DNA of 25,727 nucleotides from Thermoplasmata archaeon (GCA_021797025.1 JAKAAK010000010.1:1-25727); one strand, 5' to 3'. Counted from the first letter of the stretch, positions 6,972 to 15,713 are shown. Notes: generated by a model not told the origin, from the sequence alone. Made by a program: numbers and translations.

Positions 6972-7673
6972 ATGGAAAAAGAAGATATAGAAAATATTTT
7001 AATAAAACTACATGAAAAAAGACCGATTTTTCATAGTGAAGGGGATTTTCAGTTTTCCCTGGGATGTGAAATTCAATCTATGTATCCCAATGTTAAGATA
7101 ATAGTTGAAAGACCTTTATATGTGGAAAGACCTGTGGATGAGAAAATACCATCACGAGGTACTAAACCGGTAACAGAACATATTGATATGTTCCTGTATG
7201 ATGGCCCAAACAGAATAGGAATAGAACTAAAATTTATAAAAGCCAAGTTTTCTTATAAAGATGATTGGGGTGACTATTGCCTAAAGCCATCACTAGCAAA
7301 TGACTTGAGTTGCTACGACATATTGAAGGATATACATAGACTTGAAAATTATGCTCAAATTGATAAAATTATTGACAGTGGTTATGCTATAACCATTACC
7401 AATATTTCAACTCTTTGGAAAAAACACTGTGATGGTAGTGATTACGATCATTTCAGAGTATTCGATGGGCGAAAACTGCATGGAACTATTGATTGGCTTT
7501 CCGATGAAGTTGCGAAAAAAAAGGAGTACCGTTCAAAATCTATAAATTTAAACGGTAACTACACTGTAAATTGGCATGAATACCCAAAGTCGCCGAAAGA
7601 ACAGGAGAGTAAAAAGCATTACAATAATAAATTTAAATATATGATTTTTGAAGTCAGAAATAAACCACAGTGA
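6972..7673 (+). CDS. PD-(D/E)XK nuclease-like protein
   Basis: 233 residues. The restriction-endonuclease-like core is visible as E23 in an N-terminal helix (HSEGDFQ), then D72 (HIDMFL) and E85-x-K87 (IGIELKF), i.e. the E...D...ExK arrangement, with hydrophobic strands around each. The HSEGDFQFSLG start is typical of a family of hypothetical REase-fold proteins found beside defence genes. The C-terminal half has aromatic and charged residues and no other recognised domain. No clear ribosome site precedes ATG 6972 and a TATA-like run sits about 25-40 bases upstream, so it is probably leaderless. No methylase is paired with it, so its target and trigger are unknown; it may be a stand-alone anti-invader nuclease or part of the neighbouring Kiwa-like locus. 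Confidence 0.68.
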   Translation: MEKEDIENILIKLHEKRPIFHSEGDFQFSLGCEIQSMYPNVKIIVERPLYVERPVDEKIPSRGTKPVTEHIDMFLYDGPNRIGIELKFIKAKFSYKDDWGDYCLKPSLANDLSCYDILKDIHRLENYAQIDKIIDSGYAITITNISTLWKKHCDGSDYDHFRVFDGRKLHGTIDWLSDEVAKKKEYRSKSINLNGNYTVNWHEYPKSPKEQESKKHYNNKFKYMIFEVRNKPQ

Positions 7674-8252
7674 CCATAAACTTAGTATGTCTTATCAAAG
7701 GGGCATTTTGGGTATAAATATATACCATGAAAAATGGATTCAAAATAAAAGATATCTTGAATCGTTTAATTAAATCCGTGAAAAGGAAGTAATCAGAAGA
7801 TTTGATTTTACCCTATTTGAAGAAGCAAGATTTGCAAATAAAAATGTATATAATATTTCTATAGCAATTGAAAATTAAATTCTGCAATAAGGTATATAAC
7901 TCCAGCAGATACAAAATAAAATATATTAAATAATGTAAAAAGATTAAAATCTAATAAGATGATATTGTTTATAGTCAGGAGATCTCACTGCCATAATGGT
8001 GTTATGGTTAAAATCATATTATACAATAAATGTAAAAGTTAAGTGGAGTAGATCAGTATTGAATGAGGTATACTTCAAATGTCTAAAGGTAAGGGGGTGG
8101 TGCGATATAAACAAAAAGGAGATAGAATTTGAGTTCGAGTGGACTACGAAGAATATGTACTGGCTCCAGGAAAAGGTTTCTGGAGTGCTTTCCAGAGGAA
8201 CATTGCATGTGAAGAAGTCTGCAGCTCAAATTGGCTCATGAAGGTGTGAAGA
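7674..8252. other. Stretch with no convincing gene
   Basis: Includes the palindrome at 7711-7726. The frame 7996-8241 is open for 81 residues but has no recognisable features, and another frame there reads as a better protein with an internal stop, suggesting decayed coding DNA. The end carries AAGGTGTGAA, a possible ribosome site for the GTG at 8253. Confidence 0.45.
7711..7726. promoter_or_regulatory. Perfect palindrome GGTATA-AATA-TATACC
   Basis: Six-base arms at 7711-7716 and 7721-7726 around a four-base centre that is also a TATA-like run. It ends directly before an ATG of a 21-codon frame. It could be an operator over a promoter; no regulated gene is evident. Confidence 0.35.
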
Positions 8253-9152
8253 GTGATTAACGGCTTAAAATTTGAATATGATGGTATTGCTGGCAATGCT
8301 GAAATTTCAGGACCTGTATTAACATTTACTGTAAAATGTTCCTATAATGGTCTGCCAAATCAGGAATCTACTCTTAATTTTGGAATTAGAAGTGCATATC
8401 TTCTAACTCTTGTGGATAATATTAATAAGCAAGTGGGACCATTAAGTCCCGAACCATTTCACATTGAAGGTGTGGTAAAAGGAGGAACAACTTCTTTAAA
8501 GTTTGAACTCAGGCTCCAGTCTGCCTCACTGCAAGAGCTTACAAGCATCGCAAAAGAGCGGGTATTTAGTATTAGAGTTGATTTATTCGGATACGAGGTT
8601 CCAGCCGGGTCTAGAATGAATAATTCAGACTTGATTGGTCTAATTCTTTTCTCGCCACAACCCACATCCGTACAAGGAAAGGTGAATGGAGTCGAAAACA
8701 CTATGCACTTCCAGATACCCACGGAATCTTGGCTGAAGGCAATCAAGGAATCTGGGGTTATGGATTATTACATTAACACGCTTGTGGTCAACTCAGACGG
8801 GAGAAAAGATATTAGAGCTCTGGTCCAGAAAATTCATGAAGCTAGGGATCTATTAATTCAAGGCAAACAAGGCGATTCAATTGCCAAGTTAAGAGATATT
8901 GTTACTTGGGCAGGATACAAAAGGAAGGAAGAGAAAAATAGATATGAGAAGCTGAAGGATTACGGCCTCACGGCAAACGAGAAGGCCGATTTAGTTGCTC
9001 TTCTGGATACCATTTGGAGATGGACAGCACGTGGTCATCACCAGGGGCTGAATGGTGATGAAGTTGATGAAGAAAAAGCAAAGGGAACTATAGATCTTTG
9101 CTACGTCTTCGTTAGTTTACTATCCAAAAGAAAGATTTCGAGCATCTTGTAA
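8253..9152 (+). CDS. Unrecognised protein with helical C-terminal domain
   Basis: 299 residues starting at GTG 8253, preceded by AAGGTGTGAA. Residues 1-150 are strand-rich (short amphipathic strands, no signal peptide); then FQIPTESWLKAIKESG (about 151-167) starts a helical part. The C-terminal ~110 residues are helical and charged, with RWTARGH at 256-262, an arginine and histidine spaced somewhat like an RNase-type HEPN motif, but one asparagine expected in that motif is missing. The combination of a beta-rich front and helical back recurs in uncharacterised proteins near restriction genes, which is my impression only. Its position between the nuclease gene and the hsdM remnant suggests defence. 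Function not assigned. Confidence 0.6.
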   Translation: MINGLKFEYDGIAGNAEISGPVLTFTVKCSYNGLPNQESTLNFGIRSAYLLTLVDNINKQVGPLSPEPFHIEGVVKGGTTSLKFELRLQSASLQELTSIAKERVFSIRVDLFGYEVPAGSRMNNSDLIGLILFSPQPTSVQGKVNGVENTMHFQIPTESWLKAIKESGVMDYYINTLVVNSDGRKDIRALVQKIHEARDLLIQGKQGDSIAKLRDIVTWAGYKRKEEKNRYEKLKDYGLTANEKADLVALLDTIWRWTARGHHQGLNGDEVDEEKAKGTIDLCYVFVSLLSKRKISSIL

Positions 9153-9892
9153 AAACATTGAAACGGAGTGAAAAAAAAGGAAAGCAATATAAATAACATT
9201 AGGAGAGTGGAATCGTAATATCTTAGAGAGATGTATGCAAAAACCTGAGCAAGTACCATAATGGCAAGAACAAGAGATAAGAAAGAATGGAGAGAAAATA
9301 GAAGCAATGGAAAGAAGAACGGTAAGAGAAGATTCCGGTAATATATCACTAGAAACATACCCTCACTTGGTAGCGAATCTGCGAATAACAGTGAAGCGGG
9401 AACAAGCAATAGTGTCATTCAGAGAGAGACGAGTACCATGTATAACTGAAAAATGGAACAATGTTGAAAATAGAAAAAAGCTTAAATTTATATCAAATCT
9501 ATGTTAATTCAAGCCACTGAACTTTTAAGAATGAAAGAAACTATTAATTATTAATCTATAATGCATAATTATAGTGAAATATAAATGGATATTAACCATT
9601 TTATTGAAAAATTTAAATAAATAGAAATGGACCGACATGTAAAGTCATACAGGAAGGGCCCTACTGGTGTTTGAATGACATTGGAATCATTGCTTGGCAT
9701 AGTTGAGAATAATATAAGTTTGTCCGATCTTGATGGAATTGATATAAAAGCGCATAGTGATAATATGAAATTAATGAAATTATAATGCCACAAATTTTCT
9801 AGTGAAATAATATTATTAAAATTGCACAGTGCTATCCAGGAACACATTAATATCAGAATATTTTTTATATCAATTATACTTATAAACATTTT
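9153..9892. other. Noncoding, probably decayed stretch
   Basis: About 740 bases. The first half is purine-rich with short broken frames. Around 9628-9785 two short frames separated by a TGA could be remains of one small gene. A TATA-like run lies just before the hsdM start at 9893. No intact gene is supported. Confidence 0.5.
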
Positions 9893-10258
9893 ATGGAGAA
9901 TGGCAACGGAGGAGTTATCGGCTTTGAAAAAGAGTTGTGGAAAGCCGCAGACAAACTTAAAAGCAACATGGATGCAGCAGAATATAAGCATGTTGTGCTT
10001 GGATTAATTTTTCTCAAATACATTTCTGATTCGTTTAATGAAACTTATAGGGAAATAAATGCAGATCCAGAGGGCTTATCGGATTCCGAAGATAGAGATG
10101 AATATGAATCTAGGAATGTTTTCTGGGTTGGCCCTGAAGCAAGGTGGAAATATATTAGGAACAGTGCAAAACAGGCAACTATCGGTGTAATAGTGGATCA
10201 GGAAGCACCCTATTGTCAAGATACTGCCATATTACTCCAACGGTACTTTACCTTTTAA
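9893..10258 (+). pseudogene. hsdM: Type I restriction methylase HsdM, N-terminal fragment
   Basis: The first ~102 residues match the HsdM N-terminal helical domain closely: FEKELWKAADKLKSNMDAAE, then YKHVVLGLIFLKYISDSF, then the VFWVGPEARW region and ATIGVIVD. Intact HsdM has about 500 residues with the AdoMet motif and NPPF; here homology stops near base 10200, after which about 19 unrelated residues precede the stop. No hsdS or hsdR follows. It cannot methylate, since both catalytic motifs are lost. The break probably marks an insertion or deletion border between the AT-rich defence segment and the replication backbone. Confidence 0.88.
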
Positions 10259-10312
10259 CGCTTTGAAAATATCAGTTTGCGTTTTGTCCAGTTCGGTTAT
10301 GGATAAAGGATC
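10232..10312 (-). pseudogene. Short C-terminal protein remnant
   Basis: A minus-strand frame of 26 residues (DPLSITELDKTQTDIF, then KALKGKVPLE and stop) reads like the tail of a real protein and begins exactly next to the point where hsdM homology ends. Family not recognised; a transposase or restriction-subunit tail is possible. Confidence 0.25.
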
Positions 10313-10353
10313 TCAATTGTAAATCAACTTGCAGATACCGGAACATGACCTAT

Positions 10354-10731
10354 TCAGTGATGGAGATATCCCTGAAGACCAAAAGAGGATTCTTCACTTT
10401 CCCGTCGTCGTATATAGGTGGGACGCCAGTCTCCAGTAGATGAACATGAAGTCGGGTTTTTCTCCCCTCTCCTGATTCTTAGCAGTTCCTTGCCTGGATG
10501 AAGGGCCTTATAGTTTATATCAGAACTTTTCCGTTCATCCATTATTGCCCGTGATTCCTCTCTAAACCTGTTGTAATCCTCAAAGTCGCCAGAACTCAAC
10601 TGTTCAAGATCATGCATGTTGCAGTGATAGATTTCGCCAAACACAAACACGAAAGACTCTGCAAAGAATTGTTTCACAGATACCCTTATCCTATTCCGTA
10701 TGTAGTTCTGGACACTTTCATTCGTAAGCAA
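10354..10731 (-). CDS. Hypothetical protein downstream of the RHH-like protein
   Basis: 125 residues, charged, no membrane segment. The first ~60 residues are helical with aromatic residues (VKQFFAESFVFVFGEIYHCN); the end is rich in arginine, serine and glutamate and may be a frame-shifted or extended tail. It starts nine bases after the stop of the 306-residue gene, on the same strand, so the two form an operon. I do not recognise a family. Confidence 0.5.
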   Translation of the reverse strand: MLTNESVQNYIRNRIRVSVKQFFAESFVFVFGEIYHCNMHDLEQLSSGDFEDYNRFREESRAIMDERKSSDINYKALHPGKELLRIRRGEKNPTSCSSTGDWRPTYIRRRESEESSFGLQGYLHH

Positions 10732-10740
10732 ATCTCCTAA

Positions 10741-11661
10741 TTACCGAAACAAAGAAAGATTTTTTTCCTCTGTTTCCATTTCTTTAACACTGCCCAGGAT
10801 TAGGCTCCTACTGTATCTTTGTATTGTCAAAAGGCATTGAATAAATGCGCTTATATCATTTTCATGAATGCTAAAACCCCTCAATATTTCAGGTAAAGAA
10901 AGATCATGCGATTTTCCCACTTGGACTGCCACAAACCCAATAAACGCCTGAATGTAATTAAAACTAAAGCCATGACTCTGGTAATCATTACCTCTTAGTG
11001 TCTTCTCTGGCATTTCAGAAACAGGTATCACCTTAGTCTCACGCTGAAGCAATACCAATGCCATCGATCTGCGTAGATAGGCAATTAGTCCCTCATCCCA
11101 CGAAACTTTCCTAAGGTTATTTTTTTCCAATTCAGTCATTGCGTTGATTTCCTCATCTGAAATCGACAGATTTAACGGCAACATGGACGTTCCCAAATCA
11201 AACAGGAACGTAAAGTAGAGATCAGCAAAAAAATAAGTCGAGGAATCGGCTATAAGGTAATAGGCACAACTTCTTATTAGAACAGGATCGGATGTGCCTT
11301 CAGGAATGAGCTCATCATGTATGCTGTTTACAATCTCTTTGTTGGTCTCTCTAATTTGTTTGAGCGCCTTCTCTCCTCTAGGGGTTAGGTTGAAGGCGAT
11401 TCTACCCTTTTCGTATGCACGGCCAGATAACGTATCTTTAATTGGCAAAGCACCGGTGCCGGTGATGTACGGCATCAAATCAGTTCCTGTTATTGCCACC
11501 CCAGTCATATGCTTTGCAACATACACAACGGCATCCTCTATGAGGTCATTCATTGTTGGTAATTCATAGAAAGGCTTACCGGACAGTAAGAGATAGGAAA
11601 GATAGCGATTCAGTCTTTCCCATGCGTATGGTTCAAAATACAGAGATATTCTATTTCTCAT
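10741..11661 (-). CDS. Protein with two RHH-like DNA-binding segments
   Basis: 306 residues. The N-terminus reads as a ribbon-helix-helix fold: strand RISLYF (4-9), a helix, then TMNDLIEDAVVYVA. A second similar segment begins with strand RIAFNL (about residues 87-92), the helix TPRGEKALKQI, and later SDPVLIRSCAYYLIA. Two such segments in one chain would form a pseudo-dimer. The remaining ~160 residues are helical and unassigned. Divergent transcription from the small RHH gene (11754) across a 92-bp gap with TATA-like runs on both strands suggests it controls copy number or the replication operon of the element. Alternative: a plasmid structural protein of unknown role. The RHH reading is from pattern, not from a search. 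Confidence 0.55.
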   Translation of the reverse strand: MRNRISLYFEPYAWERLNRYLSYLLLSGKPFYELPTMNDLIEDAVVYVAKHMTGVAITGTDLMPYITGTGALPIKDTLSGRAYEKGRIAFNLTPRGEKALKQIRETNKEIVNSIHDELIPEGTSDPVLIRSCAYYLIADSSTYFFADLYFTFLFDLGTSMLPLNLSISDEEINAMTELEKNNLRKVSWDEGLIAYLRRSMALVLLQRETKVIPVSEMPEKTLRGNDYQSHGFSFNYIQAFIGFVAVQVGKSHDLSLPEILRGFSIHENDISAFIQCLLTIQRYSRSLILGSVKEMETEEKNLSLFR

Positions 11662-11753
11662 ACCGATTGCATATATGACTTATATATATTAACTTTACTT
11701 GGCAACACGATTTATGCACAAAGAATATATACTATATATGTATTAACAGCTTG
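11662..11753. promoter_or_regulatory. Divergent promoter region of the replication module
   Basis: 92-bp gap between the divergent RHH-like genes. A minus-strand TATA-like run lies at about 11680-11692 and a plus-strand one at about 11724-11740, each some 20-30 bases before a start codon. The TATATA runs could also hold operators for RHH dimers. Confidence 0.5.
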
Positions 11754-11894
11754 ATGTTAGCAATAAGAATTACAATAACAATATACACGAACAAACTTGA
11801 AACACTCAAGAAGGTAGAGAGGGAAAACGGATTCCCGCTATCCAGATATCGGGTTCTGAGGGCCATGAACAAGTTAATGGTCAAGAAGGAGTAA
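11754..11894 (+). CDS. Small ribbon-helix-helix regulator (46 aa)
   Basis: ATG 11754 to TAA 11892-11894. The sequence fits a minimal CopG-type RHH protein: strand AIRITITIY (3-11), helix KLETLKKVERENG, turn, second helix SRYRVLRAMNKLM and a basic end. Such proteins bind operators as dimers and commonly regulate plasmid copy number. It is the first gene of the five-gene replication operon, followed after five bases by the next ORF. Confidence 0.72.
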   Translation: MLAIRITITIYTNKLETLKKVERENGFPLSRYRVLRAMNKLMVKKE

Positions 11895-11899
11895 ACGAG

Positions 11900-12070
11900 A
11901 TGACAGCCGTTTCTTTGATAAAGTTGAAACAGAATGCCATGAACCTACCGGAGCCTGTAAAATCGCTAATTTTATCGGAACCGGACAGCATTGACAGCGC
12001 AGAACTTATTACGAAATTAGGAACGTGGGATAAACTGTTGGCAATGGAGGCTGTTAAAAATGGTAGATAA
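11900..12070 (+). CDS. Small ORF between RHH regulator and prim-pol (56 aa)
   Basis: Starts MTAVSLIKLKQNAMNLPEP and ends MEAVKNGR. ATG 11900 is preceded by AAGGAGTAA, a good ribosome site, and its stop overlaps the prim-pol start by 11 bases, so it is embedded in the operon. Mostly helical, no recognised family. Confidence 0.62.
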   Translation: MTAVSLIKLKQNAMNLPEPVKSLILSEPDSIDSAELITKLGTWDKLLAMEAVKNGR

Positions 12071-13046
12071 GAAAAAAGGTGTGGAAAGCACCAAAACAAT
12101 CAATTCCAGTAATTCTAATATGAATCACACAATAAAGAATATTAAGTTTTCTACTAATGGCAGGATTGAAATTGCCAGAGAGACAATAAACTTTTTAACG
12201 GTTTATCCAAGAATAAGGGCCATACTTGTATCACCACATGATAAAATTCCATTTGAACACGCCTGGCAGAGTTCCCGTAATTATCCCGTGTCATCCGAAA
12301 AGGTATATAACTATCTTCTAAAAGGAGGCAACTGGGGGTTGATGCACCCGGCAGGCATGTCTATTGGAATTGATGAGGACAATGAAAAAATAAGAAATGT
12401 GGCACTGTCTCTGGGAGACACAACAAGATTTAATACTGGAACGCCAGGGCATTTTTGTGATCTATTTTTAATCAAGGATGAACCGGTAGGCAATATTCCG
12501 TTAATAGATGGAGCTTATATAAGGGGGAAAGGTGGCCAGAATCTTGGACCAGGTTCTATACACCCGAATGGCAACATATATGGAAGTATATATTTACATT
12601 TAGTCCCCCCTGTCGTTGTAACCAAATCTGAATTGTTAGAGGTATTCAAACCTTATATCAAAGGCAAAGAAAAGCTGTCAAAAAACGATTCAAAACCAGA
12701 ATATAAACAGCCGTTAAACTCTGATTCCCTTACACTGAAAGACCTGATTAATGTTTCCGGTTTTAAGCAAAGTGGATCCAAATTCCAGGGACCACACCCA
12801 ATACATGGAAGCACAACTGGAAATAATTTTGTTGTTGATTTCGAGTTAAACGAATGGCATTGTTTCCGGCATGGCACAGGCGGAGGGCCTCTCCAGTGGA
12901 TAGCCGTTTCCACCGGGGTTATTGGATGCGAGGAATCGGTTCCTGGAAAGATAAAGGGATATTTGTTTTGGCAAGTGATAGCTGCAGCCCATAACAGATA
13001 CGGGTTAAGCTATGAAAAACTTGCCAAAGCCTTAGTGAGTGAATAA
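12060..13046 (+). CDS. Prim-pol, archaeal plasmid-type primase/polymerase
   Basis: 328 residues. After a ~45-residue leader come the prim-pol signatures: KIPFEHAWQ (62-70), GIDED with metal-binding D105 and D107, the catalytic histidine H131 (GTPGHF), and YIRGKGGQNLGPGSIHPNG (153-171), which closely follows the RG-GG...P-SIHP pattern of bifunctional prim-pol domains such as in pRN1. Residues 246-290 (HPIHG, WHCFRH, GC290) look like a zinc-binding CHC2-type ribbon for template recognition. It should synthesise primers and perhaps short DNA for replicating the element. The helicase part fused to prim-pol in pRN1 is a separate gene here, overlapping by eight bases. Confidence 0.86.
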   Translation: MVDKKKGVESTKTINSSNSNMNHTIKNIKFSTNGRIEIARETINFLTVYPRIRAILVSPHDKIPFEHAWQSSRNYPVSSEKVYNYLLKGGNWGLMHPAGMSIGIDEDNEKIRNVALSLGDTTRFNTGTPGHFCDLFLIKDEPVGNIPLIDGAYIRGKGGQNLGPGSIHPNGNIYGSIYLHLVPPVVVTKSELLEVFKPYIKGKEKLSKNDSKPEYKQPLNSDSLTLKDLINVSGFKQSGSKFQGPHPIHGSTTGNNFVVDFELNEWHCFRHGTGGGPLQWIAVSTGVIGCEESVPGKIKGYLFWQVIAAAHNRYGLSYEKLAKALVSE

Positions 13047-15288
13047 AATGACAAGCAAGGATAACAAAGATACAGCAGAGGATGCCAAAAGGAAATTCAA
13101 AGAAGCTGAAATGAGGGAAAATCCTATTGCGAGGGCCTTAAAGCTTCTTGCGGGCATGGATACGGATCACGCTTCAGAAGAAAATGGAGAGGGCTTCAAC
13201 AAAACCGACACAGAACTGGGGCATACACTAGCCAACAAAGAGATCTTGACTTATGAAGAATTGAAAACCGCGAAAACTATTCTAAGGAAATACAAAGCAC
13301 AACTGGGAGCTAACCTCTATCTTGAGGTTATCAACTTTACACCAAGCAAGAAAAGTGATGCGGAAAAACAGGAAAACATGAGTGCCATTTATAAAACACG
13401 CTTTAACCTTGATGGCTTCCATTATGCCGAGTTTTCAGACGATGGGCAGTTCAGGTTCCTGAAGTATAGGGATGGTTCCTTCGAGGTCGTGGATAGTGTC
13501 GAGGTTCCGGATCCTGAAGATTCAGAAAAGAAGTACACTGTAATGCCGGCTCCGCAGATAGCTCAAACAAAGAAGGATAGAATACTTCAGGAAGAGGAAA
13601 CAGAATCCGTGAAATTTCCGGGAAAACCCCAGGGATACGATTCGGAATACAGACTCTTCAATGAGATAAGAGGATTTATTCACACTTATGTAGAACTAAG
13701 GCCAGATGACGAGATTGTTCTCTCATTATACACGCTGAAAGCTGTCCTTTTTGATGCCCTCAAGGATTCATCCTTCCCGTTCGTGCATATGATTGCCCCA
13801 TACGGCAAAGGGAAATCCCGCCTGCTGACTGTCCTGTGTGAGTTAACCCCATACGGCTTTTATGCCATAGATATTAAGTCAGCGCCATTGAAGCGTGTTT
13901 CCGAACTCTACAAGGTTATACTGTTCGTTGATGAAAAGGGGCAGATGGACCAGGAAACTTCGGCAATGATCAATGCGAAGTATAATCGCAATTCGATCGT
14001 GCTCAATGCAAGCACCGAGATACAGTCGGGGTTCAGCTCCATTATTGGTTACTCTATCTACGGCCCTATGTTACTTGCCGGGAGAGAGCCGTTCAAGGAC
14101 GATGCGATAGAAAGCAAAAGCCTTCAAATCAACATGGATTATGCCTTGAACCGTGAGGATATTCCCAGAAAAATCAAAGGAAAGGTATATGATGGATACA
14201 TGGCAAAGGCCAGAGAACTCAGAAGCAAGTTGCTGCAATTCCGTATAAACTGGCACGACAAAATCAATAATGTGCAGCCAAGTGAATTCCTGAAGAAATA
14301 TGAAGACAAGACAGAGCCCCGGCTTTTTGAAGTCATATCATTTTTTGAAGATCTAATCGAGTTAATTCCCGAAATCAAGCCTGAAATTACGGAAGTTCTG
14401 GAAGATCAGATCATAAGAAATGTTGAGGTTGCCAGGGGGACTCCCAACGGCATTATAGCTGAAACGGTCCTCAGCAAGATTGATTCAGGCGAGGATCAGT
14501 GCGAATATACAATAAATGGGAAAGCACATATGGGGATATATCTAACCTCGATCTATGAGGATATCGGAGAGAACTATAAACAGAGAGCCGGGAGAATCCT
14601 TGCAGCACTGGGCATCAAGACAGACAGGCCAAGGATAGAATTCACACGCAAAACACAGGATAGGACTGAAACGTATAAGAAAAAGATATCTGTTGTCAGG
14701 ATTCCAGATGACAAAAAGCTCAATGAATTGAAATCTAGATATGACCCAGAATACATGAAAGCAATTTTAGGCAGTATTTCAAAGGCTCAGCAATCAATTG
14801 TGGACAAACAGGACGAACAGGACGAACAACGGGGAACCCCCTCCAAAAAAAATGAAGAAAAAGGGGACAATGAAAAAAAAGTGGGCACCTTCCATAATAA
14901 TCGTCCTAATAGTCCTAATCGTCCAGCATTGGATGGGGAACCCGCAATTTCCAATGTTCAGAGTGATTTTTCTACTAGCAAGGAAATGAGAGGAGACGCA
15001 GAACACGTTAATGTTCTTCCAGAAAAATTCAATGCCGAGATAACTAAAGAACTTATCAAAGAGATAAGGGAGAGATTAGCCACTGAGAAATTTATACTGG
15101 ATGGGAATACCGGCCCTTCATTTGACAAGAAAGAGTTCCAGCTATATGTCTATCCCACTGAACTTTCACTGGAGCGTTTTATCCATTTAAAAGAGATAAT
15201 GCAAGGTTTCGGCTTTGATTATTCTTCTATCCAGGAGCCATATGGAATTAGATTCATTCGCAAGTTCGGGAGTGTGACCAATGATTAA
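13039..15288 (+). CDS. P-loop replicative helicase-like protein
   Basis: 749 residues from GTG 13039; ATG 13048 (three codons later) is an equally likely start. Residues 1-190 are charged. The ATPase core has Walker A APYGKGKS (253-260), Walker B VILFVDE (293-299) and a sensor-like stretch GYSIYGPMLLAGRE (337-350). This layout matches helicases of plasmids and viruses that carry prim-pol. Residues about 590-640 form a low-complexity linker with DEQ and NRP tripeptide repeats, followed by a conserved-looking helical tail. It directly follows prim-pol, so it probably unwinds the origin or fork of the element. Precise superfamily is uncertain. Confidence 0.78.
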   Translation: MNKMTSKDNKDTAEDAKRKFKEAEMRENPIARALKLLAGMDTDHASEENGEGFNKTDTELGHTLANKEILTYEELKTAKTILRKYKAQLGANLYLEVINFTPSKKSDAEKQENMSAIYKTRFNLDGFHYAEFSDDGQFRFLKYRDGSFEVVDSVEVPDPEDSEKKYTVMPAPQIAQTKKDRILQEEETESVKFPGKPQGYDSEYRLFNEIRGFIHTYVELRPDDEIVLSLYTLKAVLFDALKDSSFPFVHMIAPYGKGKSRLLTVLCELTPYGFYAIDIKSAPLKRVSELYKVILFVDEKGQMDQETSAMINAKYNRNSIVLNASTEIQSGFSSIIGYSIYGPMLLAGREPFKDDAIESKSLQINMDYALNREDIPRKIKGKVYDGYMAKARELRSKLLQFRINWHDKINNVQPSEFLKKYEDKTEPRLFEVISFFEDLIELIPEIKPEITEVLEDQIIRNVEVARGTPNGIIAETVLSKIDSGEDQCEYTINGKAHMGIYLTSIYEDIGENYKQRAGRILAALGIKTDRPRIEFTRKTQDRTETYKKKISVVRIPDDKKLNELKSRYDPEYMKAILGSISKAQQSIVDKQDEQDEQRGTPSKKNEEKGDNEKKVGTFHNNRPNSPNRPALDGEPAISNVQSDFSTSKEMRGDAEHVNVLPEKFNAEITKELIKEIRERLATEKFILDGNTGPSFDKKEFQLYVYPTELSLERFIHLKEIMQGFGFDYSSIQEPYGIRFIRKFGSVTND
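14802..14928. repeat. Opposed sets of three 9-bp repeats inside the helicase gene
   Basis: Three direct 9-mers GGACAAACA/GGACGAACA (14802-14828) face three 9-mers CGTCCTAAT/AGTCCTAAT/CGTCCAGCA (14902-14928), sharing GGACG in opposite orientation around a 73-bp purine-rich centre. In the protein they are the DKQ-DEQ-DEQ and NRP-NSP-NRP repeats. Confidence 0.6.
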
Positions 15289-15394
15289 TACCGTATTTTT
15301 GAAAAAAATAAAAGGCCTGAAATTTAATGGCTTTCAGGGAGCAAGAATGGCATTCCCTGAAGATATTGGGGATGTAGAACCAGGCGAACTTTAA
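15281..15394 (+). CDS. Small ORF ending the replication operon (37 aa)
   Basis: Overlaps the helicase stop by eight bases (start MINTVFLKKIKG, end DVEPGEL). Base use resembles the upstream genes and the overlap is of the same kind as others in the operon, so translation is plausible. No family recognised; it may be the remnant of a longer gene. Confidence 0.45.
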   Translation: MINTVFLKKIKGLKFNGFQGARMAFPEDIGDVEPGEL

Positions 15395-15713
15395 CGATAA
15401 ATCTTTACAAACCACGTATTATATTACCTTTAAGACATTTTAACCTCCTTATTTCTTTTATATAAAGTCGTGTTATAATAATAAATCACTTAAAAATGCC
15501 TTATCTCACATTTTCTTTATAATTTTAATAAGTCTTATCCTCTGTATGATAAACCATAACCATGCGTCAAAACTATATGTTTTGTTGCGTTATTTTAAAT
15601 GAAGTAGTATTAAGATCAAGCAAGAAATGACAGGGTATCAATAATTAAATATAATATCTTGCTACGGTTATACAAGTGGTTGCATAATCAATGAAATAAG
15701 TTTAAAAAATTCT
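15395..15713. other. AT-rich gap after the replication operon
   Basis: About 320 bases without a gene. Poly-T stretches at about 15440-15465 could end the operon transcript. A TATA-like run precedes the decayed integrase. Confidence 0.5.

Noticed and set aside
7996..8241. 81-codon open frame
   Set aside because: Composition does not look protein-like and an alternative frame reads better but has a stop; treated as decayed sequence.
9101..9507. Opposed frames of 105 and 66 codons
   Set aside because: Open only because of purine bias; the minus frame is a low-complexity Leu/Phe shadow.
9569..9991. 140-codon minus-strand frame
   Set aside because: Rich in Ile, Phe, Asn and Cys as expected from AT-rich noncoding DNA and overlaps the clear hsdM start on the other strand.
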